Assembly: GCF_006704265.1 (NCBI RefSeq)
Contig: NZ_VIKA01000007.1
Span: 1-51,506 of the forward strand
Length of the DNA: 51,506 nt
Direction of reading: 5' to 3'
From: Elioraea sp. Yellowstone
Lineage (GTDB): Bacteria > Pseudomonadota > Alphaproteobacteria > Acetobacterales > Acetobacteraceae
Shown: piece after piece, positions 10,406 through 19,507 of the stretch
Position numbering within the stretch: the stretch's first letter is position 1
Layout: every line of letters begins with the position of its first letter
Position numbers and translations under genes: made by a program
Notes under the pieces: generated by a model
What the model was told of the DNA's origin: nothing
Database searches by the model: none
Seen by the model: the letters and a program-made list of their open reading frames with translations, nothing else

Positions 10406-11203
10406 ATGAGGATCGGCATCGCCGGAGCGGCCGGGCGGATGGGGCGGCTCCTGGTCCAGGCGGTGGCCGGGCGCGGGGACGCGGTGCTCGCCGGCGGCAC
10501 GGTGCGGCCGGGCGGCAAGGTGGGGGCCGATCTGGGCATGCTCGCAGGGATCGGGCCAAGGGAGATCGCCGCCACCGATGATCCAGCCGTCCTGTTCCAG
10601 GCCGCCGACACGGTGATCGACTTCACCCATCCGGCCGCGCTGGCCACCCATCTCACGCTCGCCGAACGCCACGGCAGGGCGCTGGTGATCGGCACCTCCG
10701 GCCTCAGCCTCGAGCAGGAGCGCGCGATCGCCGAGACCGCGCGCAGCGTGCCGATCGTCTATGCCGCCAACTTCTCCGCGGGCGTCGCACTCCTGCTCGC
10801 GCTGGTGCGCCGGGCCGCGGAGACGCTGGGGCCCGAATACGACATCGAGATCGTCGAGATGCACCACCGCCAGAAGATCGACGCGCCTTCCGGCACCGCG
10901 ATCGCCATGGGCCGGGCGGCGGCGGCCGGGCGCGGCATCACGCTGGAGGACAACATGGAGTCCGGCCGGCACGGCCACACGGGCAGGCGACGCGACGGTG
11001 CGATCGGCTTCGCCGCGCTGCGCGGCGGCCAGGTGGTGGGCGAGCATACGGCGATCTTCGCCGCCGCGACCGAGCACCTGACCATCGGCCACCGCAGCTT
11101 CGACCGCCGCGTCTACGCCGAGGGCGCGGTACGGGCCGCGCTCTGGCTGGCGGGCAAGCCCCCTGGCCTCTACGGGATGGAGGATGTGCTCGGGCTGCGC
11201 TGA
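10406..11203 (+). CDS. dapB: 4-hydroxy-tetrahydrodipicolinate reductase
   Basis: NAD(P)H-dependent reduction in the diaminopimelate/lysine pathway. The 265-residue protein starts [16 protein letters not shown] (Rossmann glycine motif) and contains the active-site signature [15 protein letters not shown] with the catalytic histidine pair and lysine, plus the [16 protein letters not shown] region of the tetramerisation domain. The ATG at 10406 was chosen over 10394 because a GGAGGGG ribosome-binding site sits just before it, inside the longer frame. It is followed after 109 bases by metK in the same direction. Confidence 0.97.
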   Translation: MRIGIAGAAGRMGRLLVQAVAGRGDAVLAGGTVRPGGKVGADLGMLAGIGPREIAATDDPAVLFQAADTVIDFTHPAALATHLTLAERHGRALVIGTSGLSLEQERAIAETARSVPIVYAANFSAGVALLLALVRRAAETLGPEYDIEIVEMHHRQKIDAPSGTAIAMGRAAAAGRGITLEDNMESGRHGHTGRRRDGAIGFAALRGGQVVGEHTAIFAAATEHLTIGHRSFDRRVYAEGAVRAALWLAGKPPGLYGMEDVLGLR

Positions 11204-11312
11204 GCCCCGCCCAGCCACGCGCGCCCTTGCCTTGACCCCGCCGCCGTTCCCTGCGACACCCCCCCGCCGCCGAAGCCCCCCCACTCCACGCGACAAGAGG
11301 ACGACTAAGGCC

Positions 11313-12515
11313 ATGCGCGCGAAGGGCGAGTATCTCTTCACCTCCGAATCCGTCTCGGAGGGCCACCCGGACAAGGTCGCCGATCGGATCAGCGACACGA
11401 TCGTCGATGCCTTCCTGGCGGCCGATCCCTATGCGCGCGTGGCCTGCGAGACGCTGGTGACCACCAACCGCATCGTGCTCGCGGGCGAGGTGCGCGGCCC
11501 CGACCACCTCACCCACGAGCACCTGATGCATCTCGCCCGCCTCGCGGTGCGCGACATCGGCTACGACCAGCCGGGCTTCTCGTGGAAGGATGCCGAGGTC
11601 TCCTGCCACCTGCACGCGCAGTCGGCCGACATCGCCATGGGCGTGGACGCAATCGGCAACAAGGACGAGGGCGCGGGCGACCAGGGCATCATGTTCGGCT
11701 ATGCCTGCACCGAGACCGAGCACCTGATGCCGGCGCCGATCCACTACGCGCACCTGATCCTGCGCCGGATGGCGGAGCTGCGGCGCAACAAGGATCCGCT
11801 GGTCGAGGGCTTGCTGCCGGATGCCAAGAGTCAGGTGACGCTGCTCTATGTCGACGGCAAGCCGGTGAAGGCGACCTCGATCGTCGTCTCCACCCAGCAT
11901 GTCGAGCATCGCGACGGCAAGCCGTTCGAGCAGTCCGAGATCAAGCGCATGCTCTGGCCGATCGTCGAATCCTCGCTGCCGCCGGGCTGGATGTGCCCGG
12001 AGGAGGAGTTCTACGTGAACCCCACCGGCAAGTTCGTGATCGGCGGTCCGGACGGCGACTGCGGGCTCACGGGCCGCAAGATCATCGTCGACACCTATGG
12101 GGGGGCCTGTCCGCATGGCGGCGGCGCCTTCTCGGGCAAGGACCCGACCAAGGTGGATCGCTCCGCGGCCTATATGTGCCGCTACCTCGCCAAGAACGTG
12201 GTCGCCGCCGGCCTCGCCGACCGCTGCACCATCCAGGTGAGCTACGCGATCGGCGTCTCGAAGCCGCTCTCGGTCTATTTCGACCTGCACGGCACCGGCA
12301 GGGACATCGACGAGGTGAAGCTCGCCAAGGTGGTGCAGGAACATGTCAACCTGTCACCCCGCGGCATTCGCGAGCACCTGCACCTGAACCGGCCGATCTA
12401 CGTGCCGACCTCCGCCTATGGCCATTTCGGCCGCGAGCCGGACGAGGAGAAGGGCACCTTCACCTGGGAGAAGACCGATCTCGTCCCGGTTCTCAAGGCC
12501 GCCTTCGGCCGCTGA
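11313..12515 (+). CDS. metK: S-adenosylmethionine synthetase
   Basis: Makes S-adenosylmethionine from methionine and ATP. The 400-residue protein has the ATP-site motif [13 protein letters not shown], the methionine-loop region, the signature hexapeptide area [12 protein letters not shown], and the P-loop-like [19 protein letters not shown]. Start at 11313, with AAGG four bases upstream. The 109-base gap to dapB is C-rich. I looked there for a SAM-sensing riboswitch and did not recognise one. The gene is followed at 23 bases by trmB, a SAM-dependent methyltransferase. Confidence 0.97.
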   Translation: MRAKGEYLFTSESVSEGHPDKVADRISDTIVDAFLAADPYARVACETLVTTNRIVLAGEVRGPDHLTHEHLMHLARLAVRDIGYDQPGFSWKDAEVSCHLHAQSADIAMGVDAIGNKDEGAGDQGIMFGYACTETEHLMPAPIHYAHLILRRMAELRRNKDPLVEGLLPDAKSQVTLLYVDGKPVKATSIVVSTQHVEHRDGKPFEQSEIKRMLWPIVESSLPPGWMCPEEEFYVNPTGKFVIGGPDGDCGLTGRKIIVDTYGGACPHGGGAFSGKDPTKVDRSAAYMCRYLAKNVVAAGLADRCTIQVSYAIGVSKPLSVYFDLHGTGRDIDEVKLAKVVQEHVNLSPRGIREHLHLNRPIYVPTSAYGHFGREPDEEKGTFTWEKTDLVPVLKAAFGR

Positions 12516-12538
12516 CCTGACGGTTCACCAGGGGTGAT

Positions 12539-13273
12539 GTGGCGTCTCCGCGCGACGAGGCCCCTCCGCGGTCGAAGAAGCTCGATCGTCCGCCGGTCGA
12601 ACGGCTGTACGGGCGGCGCCGCGGCCACGCGCTGAGCCCGCGCCAGCGTCGCCTGATCGACCTGACCCTGCCGCGCGCGCGTCTGGCCGCTGCGGCGGCT
12701 TGCGATCCGCGCGCCGCCTTCCGCGCGCCCGTGCGCGAGGTCTGGCTCGAGGTCGGGTTCGGCAGTGGCGAGCACACTGCGGCGCTGGTCGAGGCCGATC
12801 CGGAGGTCGGCGTGATCGGCTCGGAGGTGTTCGAGAACGGCATCGTGTCGTTGCTCGGCCGCTACATCCCCGAAGGCGCGGAGGCAACCGCGCTCCCGCC
12901 GGCCAACCTGCTGCTCTGGCCGGAGGATGCGCGCGCCCTGCTGCGGCTCCTGCCCGACCGGGCGCTGGCGCGGCTGTTCCTGATGTTCCCCGACCCGTGG
13001 CCGAAGGCGCGCCACGCCCGCCGCCGCTTCGTCCACCCGATGCTGTTGCCCGAGATCGCGCGCGTGCTCGCGCCGGGCGGGGAGTGGCGCATCGCCTCCG
13101 ACGATCCGACCTATCAGGCTTGGGTCGCCGAGACCTTCGCGCAGCAGCGCCTGTTCGAGATCGTCGCGGTCACGGATGCCCGGCCGGCGGGCTGGCCGGC
13201 GACGCGCTACGAGGCGAAGGCGCTGCGCGAGGGCCGCCACCCGCGCTACTGGAGCCTGATCCGCCGCGACTGA
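12539..13273 (+). CDS. trmB: tRNA (guanine-N7)-methyltransferase
   Basis: Methylates G46 in the variable loop of tRNAs with SAM. The 244-residue protein contains the SAM-binding motif VWLEVGFGSGEHTAAL, the diagnostic LFLMFPDPWPKARHARRRFV and the later GGEWRIASDDPTYQAWV. It starts with GTG at 12539 preceded by AGGGGTGAT. The first 35 residues are a basic extension before the YGRRRGH motif that begins the family core. Just 23 bases downstream of metK, which makes its cofactor, so cotranscription is likely. Confidence 0.96.
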   Translation: MASPRDEAPPRSKKLDRPPVERLYGRRRGHALSPRQRRLIDLTLPRARLAAAAACDPRAAFRAPVREVWLEVGFGSGEHTAALVEADPEVGVIGSEVFENGIVSLLGRYIPEGAEATALPPANLLLWPEDARALLRLLPDRALARLFLMFPDPWPKARHARRRFVHPMLLPEIARVLAPGGEWRIASDDPTYQAWVAETFAQQRLFEIVAVTDARPAGWPATRYEAKALREGRHPRYWSLIRRD

Positions 13274-13317
13274 CCGCATGCTCGACACCGTGTCCTTTGG
13301 CACGGCAGAATGATCCG

Positions 13318-14295
13318 ATGACGGATGCAGAGGCTGACCGGGAGCGCCGCGCCGCGGACGCGGCACGTCGAGAACGGCTCGACGAGCTGCTGAACGACCG
13401 TGTCGCGCCGAAGCTCGCCGAGCTGCGCGCGAAGCAGCGCCGCTATCGGGGCTGGGCGCTGTTCTCGGGGGTCGGCGGCCCCGTACTCGGCGGGCTGTGC
13501 CTCGCGGTCGGCGACCCTTGGGCGATCTTTCTCGGCCTCAGTGCGCTGGTATTCGGGCCAGGGCACGCCGCCTACGTTGCCAGGCGCTACCACCAGGCGG
13601 CCCGCGCCGTCGTCACTCCCGTGGTGTGCGAGGCGATCGGCGGGATTACCCACGAAGAGAATGTCCGCGGCGGTGACGTGCACCGGCTGCGGCGCGCCAA
13701 GCTTGTCACGCCCTTCAGCTCGGCCGAGATCGACGACGTGTTCCAGGGCTCGCATGACGGCATCGCCTTCGTCATGATGGAGCTGCATCTGCAGAGGGTG
13801 ACGCGGACCGCCAGCAGCAGGGGCAGGCGCGGGCGTTCGACACGAACGCACACCATTTTCCGCGGCCTGATGTTCATGATCGCGATCCCCCGACGCATTC
13901 CGGTGCCGATCCTGATGCGGGGGCGTCCGCGGTGGTTCGGCACGCCGTGGCGGCTTGCCGACGGCCAGCTCGAGGGGATGCAGCGGATCGATATCCCCGA
14001 CGAGGCGTTCGCGCGGCACTTGTCGCTCTGGACGACCGACCCGGCGCAGGCTGCGCAGGTGATCACGCCCCCCCTTGCCGCCGTGATGGCGAGGCTCGCG
14101 GCTTCCGCCGGGCGGAGGGGGATCGATGCGGCCTTCGACTTCGACCAGTTCCTGCTGCTCCTGCCGCGCCGCGGGGACCAGTTCAGGGTCGGCGGACTGT
14201 TCCGGAGCGTCCGGCGCCTCAGGGCGGATGCGCATCGGCTGCTTGACGAGATCCTGACGGTGCACCGGCTGATCGAGACGCTGAAGGGGAGCTAG
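13318..14295 (+). CDS. DUF3137 family membrane protein
   Basis: A 325-residue protein of unknown function. A charged coiled-coil-like N-terminus (residues 1-42, rich in Arg/Glu) precedes two hydrophobic segments (WALFSGVGGPVLGGLCLAVG and WAIFLGLSALVFG) and a large soluble domain. That domain contains DVFQGSHDGIAFVMMELHLQ and HTIFRGLMFMIAIP, which fit the DUF3137 layout. The start ATG 13318 lies 44 bases after trmB. No ribosome-binding site is strong. It ends at a stem-loop separating it from the convergent amidohydrolase gene. Confidence 0.75.
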   Translation: MTDAEADRERRAADAARRERLDELLNDRVAPKLAELRAKQRRYRGWALFSGVGGPVLGGLCLAVGDPWAIFLGLSALVFGPGHAAYVARRYHQAARAVVTPVVCEAIGGITHEENVRGGDVHRLRRAKLVTPFSSAEIDDVFQGSHDGIAFVMMELHLQRVTRTASSRGRRGRSTRTHTIFRGLMFMIAIPRRIPVPILMRGRPRWFGTPWRLADGQLEGMQRIDIPDEAFARHLSLWTTDPAQAAQVITPPLAAVMARLAASAGRRGIDAAFDFDQFLLLLPRRGDQFRVGGLFRSVRRLRADAHRLLDEILTVHRLIETLKGS

Positions 14296-14304
14296 CGCAG
14301 CCCC

Positions 14305-14328
14305 CGATCAGGCGGACTCACCTGATCG
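14305..14328. terminator. Stem-loop between convergent genes
   Basis: A perfect 8-bp stem CGATCAGG/CCTGATCG with an 8-base loop lies between the ends of the DUF3137 gene (14295) and the amidohydrolase gene (14385). Neither strand has a U-tract after it, so it is only a candidate bidirectional terminator, judged by position and structure. Confidence 0.5.
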
Positions 14329-14384
14329 CTTGAAGATGCAGACCAGGAAAACGCCGGAGCCGGTTCCGACAGGCCGGACCGGCC

Positions 14385-15548
14385 CTAGGCGCGGGCGAAG
14401 GTGACACCCTCGCGCACGTGCCAGAGCCGCCCGCCGAGCACCACGCCGTCCGCGACGATGCGCCTGTCGCCCTCGAGATGCTCGCCCACCACATCGACAT
14501 AGTCGAAGCGGCCCTGCTCGAGCGACAGGATGGTCGCCTCGCCCGGGCTGCCGGGGCGGAGGCTGCCCAGTTCCGGCCGCCGCAGCGCCGCGGCGGCGTT
14601 CACCGTGCTGGCGCGGATCACCTCGGGCAGCGAGACGCCCAGGCAGAGGAACTTCGACAGCGTCGTCACTTGGTCGAAGGCCGGGCCGTTGATGCAGAGC
14701 GTGTGCACGTCGGACGAGATCGTGTCCGGCATGAAGCCATTCGCCAGCATCGCGCGCGCGGTGCGGAAGGCGAACGAGCCCTTGCCGTGGCCGATGTCGA
14801 AGATCACGCCGCGCTCGCGCGCCGCCAGCACCACCTGCTTGACCCGGCCCTGCGGCGTGACCGGCGCGTTCGGGAAGGGGCGGAAGGCGTGCGTCAGGAT
14901 GTCCCCGGGTCGCAGCCGCTCGACCACCTCCTCGTAGGAGGGCGGCGGGTGGTCGATATGCGCCATCAGCGGCATGCCCGCCTCCTCGGCGACCTGCAGC
15001 GCGATGTCGAGCGGTGCCACGCCGGACGTGCCGGAGGCGTGCCTGCCGACGCGCACCTTGATGCCGACGATCACATCGCGGTTGGCGTCCGCCACCGCGA
15101 CCGCGTCGATCGGGTTCATCAGCCGCATCTCCTCGCTCTCGCCCACCATCACGCGCTCGGAGAATCCGAAGATGCCGGCATGCGAGACATGCAGATAGGC
15201 GAGGATGCGCACCTCGCTTCGCTCGATGACGTGCTTGCGGAAGCCGGCGAAGTTGCCTGGGCCGGCGCTGCCGGTATCGACCGCCGTGGTCACACCCGAG
15301 TTGCGTCCGAAGGTGTCGGCATCGATGCCGAGCGAGGTGCCGTGCACATAGACGTGGGTGTGCAGGTCGATCAGGCCGGGCGTGACGATGCGCCCCGTGA
15401 CATCGCGCACCTCGGTGCCGGGTGCGCGCGGCAGCGACCGGCCGAGACGCGCGACCTTGCCGCCGGCGAAGCCGATCTCGGTGACCTCGTCGAGGTTCTG
15501 CGACGGGTCGATGACGCGTCCGCCGGTGAGGATGAGATCGAAGTCCAT
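14385..15548 (-). CDS. Amidohydrolase/deacetylase family metallohydrolase
   Basis: A 387-residue TIM-barrel metal-dependent hydrolase. It has the metal-binding GLIDLHTHVYVHG, the candidate carbamylated-lysine strand VIVGIKVRVGRHASGTSG, HIDHPPPSYEEVVERL, the FDIGHGKGSFAF strand and the late metal aspartate DTISSDVHTLCINGP. This is the dihydroorotase-like branch that includes Atu3266-type enzymes, some of which hydrolyse acetylated hydroxy- or amino-acid derivatives; the substrate here is unknown. MDFDLIL at 15548 is the natural start. It lies 123 bases downstream of an HpcH/HpaI-type aldolase gene in the same direction, suggesting a small catabolic unit. Confidence 0.86.
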   Translation of the reverse strand: MDFDLILTGGRVIDPSQNLDEVTEIGFAGGKVARLGRSLPRAPGTEVRDVTGRIVTPGLIDLHTHVYVHGTSLGIDADTFGRNSGVTTAVDTGSAGPGNFAGFRKHVIERSEVRILAYLHVSHAGIFGFSERVMVGESEEMRLMNPIDAVAVADANRDVIVGIKVRVGRHASGTSGVAPLDIALQVAEEAGMPLMAHIDHPPPSYEEVVERLRPGDILTHAFRPFPNAPVTPQGRVKQVVLAARERGVIFDIGHGKGSFAFRTARAMLANGFMPDTISSDVHTLCINGPAFDQVTTLSKFLCLGVSLPEVIRASTVNAAAALRRPELGSLRPGSPGEATILSLEQGRFDYVDVVGEHLEGDRRIVADGVVLGGRLWHVREGVTFARA

Positions 15549-15671
15549 CAGGCGCGGTCTCCCTGGGTGCATTCGCGGTGCCGGACGTGCAACGGGTAGC
15601 GGATGATCGCCGCTGCGACCATCCCCGTTCGCGGCCCGGCAGCCCCGTCCGGGCGCAGCGGCGCCGGGGGA

Positions 15672-16619
15672 TCATGCCGGCATGGCGCGACGCTGATGGG
15701 CGCGGCCGATCCGCGCGGTCTCCTCCGATCCGCCCGCGATCACGCGCCCCCCTTCGTCCAGGCGCGCAACGATCGTCTCGGGCGTGCAGGCTTCCAGGAA
15801 GGCAAGGCCATTGGCGCGGCAGGCGGCGAAGACGCGCGCGCGCGCCTGCTGCATCTCGGGCGGATAGGGCTGGCGCGGCACGTCGAGGAGGCCGAGCAGC
15901 GCGAGGCCGAGATCGCCCGGTCCGAGTTCGGCGAAGCCGAGGCCCGGTACGGCAAGGATCTGCTCGCAGCGTGCCACCCCTTCCGGGCTCTCGATCTTCA
16001 CGCCGAGCAGCAATTCCCCCTCGGGATTGAGCGGCCAGGGGTCGCAGCGGCGCATATACGCCTCCTCCGAGAGCCCCCAGACCGGCGCGGCGGTGGCTTC
16101 CGAACCGCGCCCGCGCGTGCCCACGCCGAGCTGGCCCGGCGCAGGTCGCGGCGCCGGAGTGCCGCGCATGCGCGCAAGCGGCGAGGGCAGTGCCGGATCG
16201 ACGCCGAGCCTCTGGTGCGGATAGCGGCAGGCCTCCACGAAGGCGCGCACGGCATCGGCCGACTCCGCCTGGCACAGCAACACGCCATGGACACCGCGGC
16301 CGAGGATCTGGCGGAACTGCCAAGCGTTGTGCCGCACCGTCGCCTCGTCGGTCCCGTTCACCGGCGCCTCGACGATCACCGCCGGCGTGCGGTGACCGGA
16401 GCGCGTCGGTCCGGCATCGACCAGGCCCCGCATGTACTCGGCGAGGCCGGCCAGGTCGAAGGCGCCATGTTCCATGCCGATATTGATGTAGTCGGCCCAG
16501 GTGCCCCCATCGGCACGGCCCTGCGCGGCGGTCAGCAGGTGGCCGGTATGATGCCCGGCATAGTAGACCGCCTGGCCTTGCGCGAGCAGCTCGATTGCCC
16601 TGTTGATGCGCCCTGCCAT
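15672..16619 (-). CDS. HpcH/HpaI aldolase/citrate lyase family protein
   Basis: A 315-residue class II, metal-dependent aldolase of the HpcH/HpaI family, which splits 2-keto-3-deoxy or related hydroxy-keto acids to pyruvate or glyoxylate plus an aldehyde. Visible features are AVIVEAPVNG, the catalytic arginine region ATVRHNAWQFRQILGRGVHGVLLCQ, the metal glutamate in LGVKIESPEGVARCE, and LGPGDLGLALLG with the metal aspartate. The insertion around residues 150-200 (PAPRPAPGQLGVGTRGRGSE) is larger than in the short HpaI enzymes. It precedes the amidohydrolase gene on the same strand. The true substrate is not apparent. Confidence 0.83.
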   Translation of the reverse strand: MAGRINRAIELLAQGQAVYYAGHHTGHLLTAAQGRADGGTWADYINIGMEHGAFDLAGLAEYMRGLVDAGPTRSGHRTPAVIVEAPVNGTDEATVRHNAWQFRQILGRGVHGVLLCQAESADAVRAFVEACRYPHQRLGVDPALPSPLARMRGTPAPRPAPGQLGVGTRGRGSEATAAPVWGLSEEAYMRRCDPWPLNPEGELLLGVKIESPEGVARCEQILAVPGLGFAELGPGDLGLALLGLLDVPRQPYPPEMQQARARVFAACRANGLAFLEACTPETIVARLDEGGRVIAGGSEETARIGRAHQRRAMPA

Positions 16620-17006
16620 CGCTTCCTTCCGCCTCCCTCCTTGCCCCCTGCGCCCCGCACCGCGACGGCGGACATGCCGGTCTTGCAAGCTGCCGTGAGC
16701 GTCAGCGTCGCACGGACGGGGAGAGGAATCATCGATGCGCGAGCGGAGCCTCGGCGGATCGGGCATCCGGGCGGATTGGCAGCGGCATCGCGCCCTGCGC
16801 GACGGGCTCGCCCTGGCGGTCGAGGCGATCGTGATGGCGGTGAGAGGCAGTCTCGGCCGGCGGCAATCCGGCGCTGGAGCCGGTGCCGACCTGCCGGAGG
16901 GGACTTCAGGGCCTGCTCGCACGCAGCATCGCCCGCTTGGTCCGATCCGCGGGACCGGGGGCGGCGCCAGCGGCGGAGCCGACGGCGGTCCGGGCGGCGG
17001 GGATGG
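16620..17006. other. Intergenic stretch without a recognised gene
   Basis: This 387-base gap between the aldolase gene start and tRNA-Ala must carry the promoter of the aldolase gene. A long plus-strand frame crosses it, but it continues in antisense through the tRNA and into the YggT frame and has Gly-rich, unstructured composition, so I do not call it. I see no repeat, terminator or RNA gene here. Confidence 0.6.
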
Positions 17007-17082
17007 TGGTGGAGCTGAGGGGAATCGAACCCCTGACCTCCTCATTGCGAACGAGGCGCTCTCCCATCTGAGCTACAGCCCC
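17007..17082 (-). tRNA. tRNA-Ala (anticodon CGC)
   Basis: A 76-nt tRNA on the minus strand. Acceptor GGGGCTG (17082-17076) pairs with CAGCTCC (17017-17011) with one G-U pair, followed by A73 and encoded CCA (17009-17007). The anticodon arm CCTCG-TTCGCAA-TGAGG has a closing G-U pair and anticodon CGC. The T-arm AGGGGTTCGATTCCCCT is perfect. GGGGCTGTAGCTCAG is the typical alanine tRNA 5' part, including the G-U identity pair region. Confidence 0.97.
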
Positions 17083-17202
17083 ATCCCGCGAGGCGGGCGT
17101 TATCTTCCGGCCCCCCTTGGAAGTCAAGGACGCCCGGCTTGCGCCCGGCGCCGGCTCGCCGCTAGGGTCCGCGCGCCCCCCAGGAACCCCGCCGGAGCCC
17201 TG

Positions 17203-17493
17203 ATGTACGCACTTCTCTGGCTGATCGACACCGCGCTCAGCATCTATGTCTGGGTGCTGATCATCGCCGCGGTGTTCTCGATCCTCACGGCCTTCAACAT
17301 CCTGGACACGCGCAACCGCCTGGTCTGGACGGTCGGCGACTTCCTCTGGCGCGTCACCGAGCCGGCACTGCGGCCGATCCGCAACGTCCTGCCCAATCTC
17401 GGCGGCATCGACATCAGCCCGCTGATCCTGATCCTGCTCCTGCAGGCGGCGCGGATCTTCCTCTCCACCACCGTCGCCCCGGCCTTGCTGTGA
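17203..17493 (+). CDS. YggT family integral membrane protein
   Basis: A 96-residue membrane protein of the YggT family, which has two hydrophobic segments and is linked in other bacteria to cell-shape, osmotic and division functions. The first segment [23 protein letters not shown] and the conserved middle [33 protein letters not shown] are textbook for the family. It overlaps the next gene by 4 bases as GTGA and heads a four-gene unit with DUF167 and folD. The pairing of YggT with the DUF167 (YggU) gene is common in proteobacteria. Confidence 0.94.
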   Translation: MYALLWLIDTALSIYVWVLIIAAVFSILTAFNILDTRNRLVWTVGDFLWRVTEPALRPIRNVLPNLGGIDISPLILILLLQAARIFLSTTVAPALL

Positions 17494-17774
17494 GTCTGAC
17501 CATCGCCGTGAAGGTCACGCCGAAGGCGCGCCGCGCGGGCGTGCTCGGGATGGCACCGGGCAAGGACGGCGCGCCGCTCCTGCGCCTCGCGGTCACCGAG
17601 GCGCCGGAGGAGGGGCGTGCCAACGCGGCCGTGCTGCGGCTGCTGGCCGACCGCCTCGGCGTCGCGCCCTCCGCCTGCACGCTGCTCCGCGGGGCTGCCT
17701 CGCGCCGGAAGCTGATCCGCGTGGAGGGCGATACGGCCGCACTTGCGGCGAGGCTCGCGGCATGCGTGCGATGA
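17490..17774 (+). CDS. DUF167 (YggU) family protein
   Basis: A 94-residue small globular protein of the DUF167/YggU family, function unknown. It shows the family pattern [13 protein letters not shown] near the start, the central [28 protein letters not shown] and the end ASRRKLIRV. It starts with GTG at 17490, inside the last codons of yggT, and its stop overlaps the folD start as ATGA, so the three genes are translationally coupled. Confidence 0.93.
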   Translation: MSLTIAVKVTPKARRAGVLGMAPGKDGAPLLRLAVTEAPEEGRANAAVLRLLADRLGVAPSACTLLRGAASRRKLIRVEGDTAALAARLAACVR

Positions 17775-18619
17775 CGGCCGCGACGCTCGACGGTCGGGCG
17801 ATCGCCGCCCGGGTGCGGGCGCGCGTGGCGGCGGAGGCCCGCGCCGCCGGGCTCGTGCCGGGACTGACGGTGGTGGTCGTCGGCGAGGATCCTGCCAGCC
17901 AGGTCTATGTCCGCAACAAGGCCAAGGCCGCCGCGGCCGCGGGCTTCCGCGCGGCCACCATCGCCCTGCCGGCCGAGACCACCGAGGCGGCGCTGCTCGC
18001 GATCATCGCCCGGCTCAACGCCGATGAGGAGGTGGACGGGATCCTGGTGCAGCTGCCGCTGCCGAAGCACATCCGGCCCGAGGCGGTGATCGAGGCGATC
18101 GATCCGGCCAAGGACGTGGACGGGTTCCACCCGGTGAACGCCGGCCGGCTCGCGATCGGCCGGCCCGCCCTGGTGCCCTGCACGCCCAAGGGCGTGATGA
18201 CCCTGCTCGCCGAGGCCGGTGTGACGCTCACCGGAGCGCGCGCGGTGGTGCTGGGGAGGAGCGCGATCGTCGGCAGGCCGATGGCGGCGCTGCTGACCGC
18301 CGCGGATGCGACCGTCACCCTCGCGCACAGCCGCACCCGCGACCTTGCCGCCGAGTGCCGGCGCGCCGAGGTGCTGGTCGCCGCCGTGGGCCGTGCCGAG
18401 ATGGTGCGCGGCGACTGGATCGCCGAGGGGGCGACCGTGATCGATGTCGGCATCAACCGCCGGCCGGACGGGCGGCTGGTCGGCGATGTCGCCTTCGCCG
18501 AGGCCGCCGAGCGCGCGGCCTGGATCACGCCCGTGCCCGGCGGGGTCGGGCCGATGACGATCGCTTCGCTGCTCGAGAACACGCTGATTGCGGCCAAGGC
18601 GCGGCGCGGCCTGGCATGA
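17771..18619 (+). CDS. folD: Methylenetetrahydrofolate dehydrogenase/cyclohydrolase
   Basis: Bifunctional enzyme converting 5,10-methylene-THF through methenyl-THF to 10-formyl-THF with NADP. The 282-residue protein shows [19 protein letters not shown] with the catalytic lysine, [11 protein letters not shown], the cofactor-binding [17 protein letters not shown] and the ending [12 protein letters not shown]-type motif (here [20 protein letters not shown]). ATG at 17771 was chosen because it overlaps the DUF167 stop as ATGA; an ATG at 17762 is also in frame. The next small gene overlaps its stop in the same way. Confidence 0.97.
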   Translation: MTAATLDGRAIAARVRARVAAEARAAGLVPGLTVVVVGEDPASQVYVRNKAKAAAAAGFRAATIALPAETTEAALLAIIARLNADEEVDGILVQLPLPKHIRPEAVIEAIDPAKDVDGFHPVNAGRLAIGRPALVPCTPKGVMTLLAEAGVTLTGARAVVLGRSAIVGRPMAALLTAADATVTLAHSRTRDLAAECRRAEVLVAAVGRAEMVRGDWIAEGATVIDVGINRRPDGRLVGDVAFAEAAERAAWITPVPGGVGPMTIASLLENTLIAAKARRGLA

Positions 18620-18855
18620 TCGCGTGGCGCGCGCTCCAGGTCGTCGCGGTGCTGGCGCTGCTCGCCTGTCTCGACCTCGCGCTGAAGGCGAGCCCGCTCG
18701 GCGGCGAGGGCTGGAATCCCGGCCGATTGCTCTACGCTGGCAGCGGCATGGTCACGGCGCTGACGCTCTTCGCGCTTGCTGCGATCGGCATCGGCCAGCG
18801 GCGGCTGGCCGACCGGCTGGCACGCATCGAGCAGTCACTCGCCCGCCGCCCGTAG
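18616..18855 (+). CDS. Small two-helix membrane protein, unknown function
   Basis: A 79-residue protein I do not recognise. It has two hydrophobic helices ([18 protein letters not shown] and [18 protein letters not shown]) separated by a short polar loop [13 protein letters not shown], and a charged C-terminal helix ([17 protein letters not shown]) with coiled-coil character. The start overlaps the folD stop as ATGA, which supports it being a real gene expressed with folD. Its stop lies 6 bases from the convergent TerB-like gene. Confidence 0.7.
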   Translation: MIAWRALQVVAVLALLACLDLALKASPLGGEGWNPGRLLYAGSGMVTALTLFALAAIGIGQRRLADRLARIEQSLARRP

Positions 18856-18861
18856 CCGCGC

Positions 18862-19356
18862 TCAGCCCCAGTTCAGCGCCGGCGCGCCGTGCTTGGCGTG
18901 GATCGCATCCACCAGCCGGTGCTCGAGCCCGAGCCGACCGGCGAGCCGGCGCAACCACTCGTGCTCCTCCGGCGCGTCGAGGTCGATCGCCATGAGGCTC
19001 GCGACGTAGAGCTCGACCGACCGGCGGGGGCTGTCGCAGCAGCCCTCGACCACCCGCTCGATGTCGAGCGGGGCGCGGAACTCGCGCTGCAGCCAGTCCT
19101 GCACGTCGGGGTCGAACTGCGCCGGCCCGATGCGGTCGAGCAGGCGTTCGCGCTCGTCGTCGGTGAGCTTGCCGTCGGCCTTGGTGGCGGCGATCATCGC
19201 CCGCACCAGCCGCAGCGCGTGATCCGTCGCGGCTGGGCTGTGCGGCATGATCGCGCCGTCGTGACCCTCTTCGGCGGTCGTGGTGAGCACGTGCTGGGCG
19301 GCGGCGCGCTCCACCTGGGCGGCGAGGGCACCGGACCAGTGTCTCCTGGCGCTCAT
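18862..19356 (-). CDS. TerB/DUF533-like protein
   Basis: A 164-residue protein. The C-terminal 110 residues form the TerB-like helical domain: HALRLVRAMIAATKADGKLTDDERERLLDRI with the acidic metal-site-like ADGKLTDDE, then LQREFRAPLDIERVV, and SVELYVASLMAIDLDAPEEHEWLRRLAGRLGL. This matches the DUF533/YebE group, whose function is unknown. The first 45 residues are shorter than in YebE-type proteins and have no clear membrane helix. Ribosome-binding site GGGAGGAG lies before the ATG. Upstream is an FNR/FixK-type box placed as in an activated promoter, suggesting expression under low oxygen. Confidence 0.8.
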   Translation of the reverse strand: MSARRHWSGALAAQVERAAAQHVLTTTAEEGHDGAIMPHSPAATDHALRLVRAMIAATKADGKLTDDERERLLDRIGPAQFDPDVQDWLQREFRAPLDIERVVEGCCDSPRRSVELYVASLMAIDLDAPEEHEWLRRLAGRLGLEHRLVDAIHAKHGAPALNWG

Positions 19357-19384
19357 CGGGCTGCTCCTCCCTGCTGTGTGCCCT

Positions 19385-19426
19385 CATATGGGGAGCGCCC
19401 GCCCCGGTTGCATTGACCTGGGTCAG
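19385..19426 (-). promoter_or_regulatory. FNR/FixK-type box and -10 element of the TerB-like gene
   Basis: On the minus strand, CTGACCCAGGTCAA (19426-19413) matches the FNR/FixK pattern TTGA-N6-TCAA at all but one base. Reading on toward the gene, a CATATG hexamer (about 19390-19385) is placed so that the box centre falls 41.5 bases before the predicted start of transcription, the spacing of a class II activator site. The ATG follows about 22 bases later with a good ribosome-binding site. The box could also serve the divergent BPSL0067 gene. Confidence 0.55.
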
Positions 19427-19507
19427 GAGCGGGGGGCGTGAGCCCGCTCACTCGGCGGGGGGCGATGGCCGAGTACAAGGTCCCTCACCGGAACGGAGGA
19501 CGGGCCG

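Noticed and set aside
11204-11312. A SAM-sensing riboswitch upstream of metK
   Set aside because: The gap is C-rich and I could not recognise any known SAM or SAH riboswitch core or pseudoknot. A covariance-model scan would settle it.
16735-17493. A 252-residue gene reading from the intergenic gap into the YggT gene
   Set aside because: It crosses tRNA-Ala in antisense and its first part is Gly/Arg-rich without homology. YggT homology starts at 17203.
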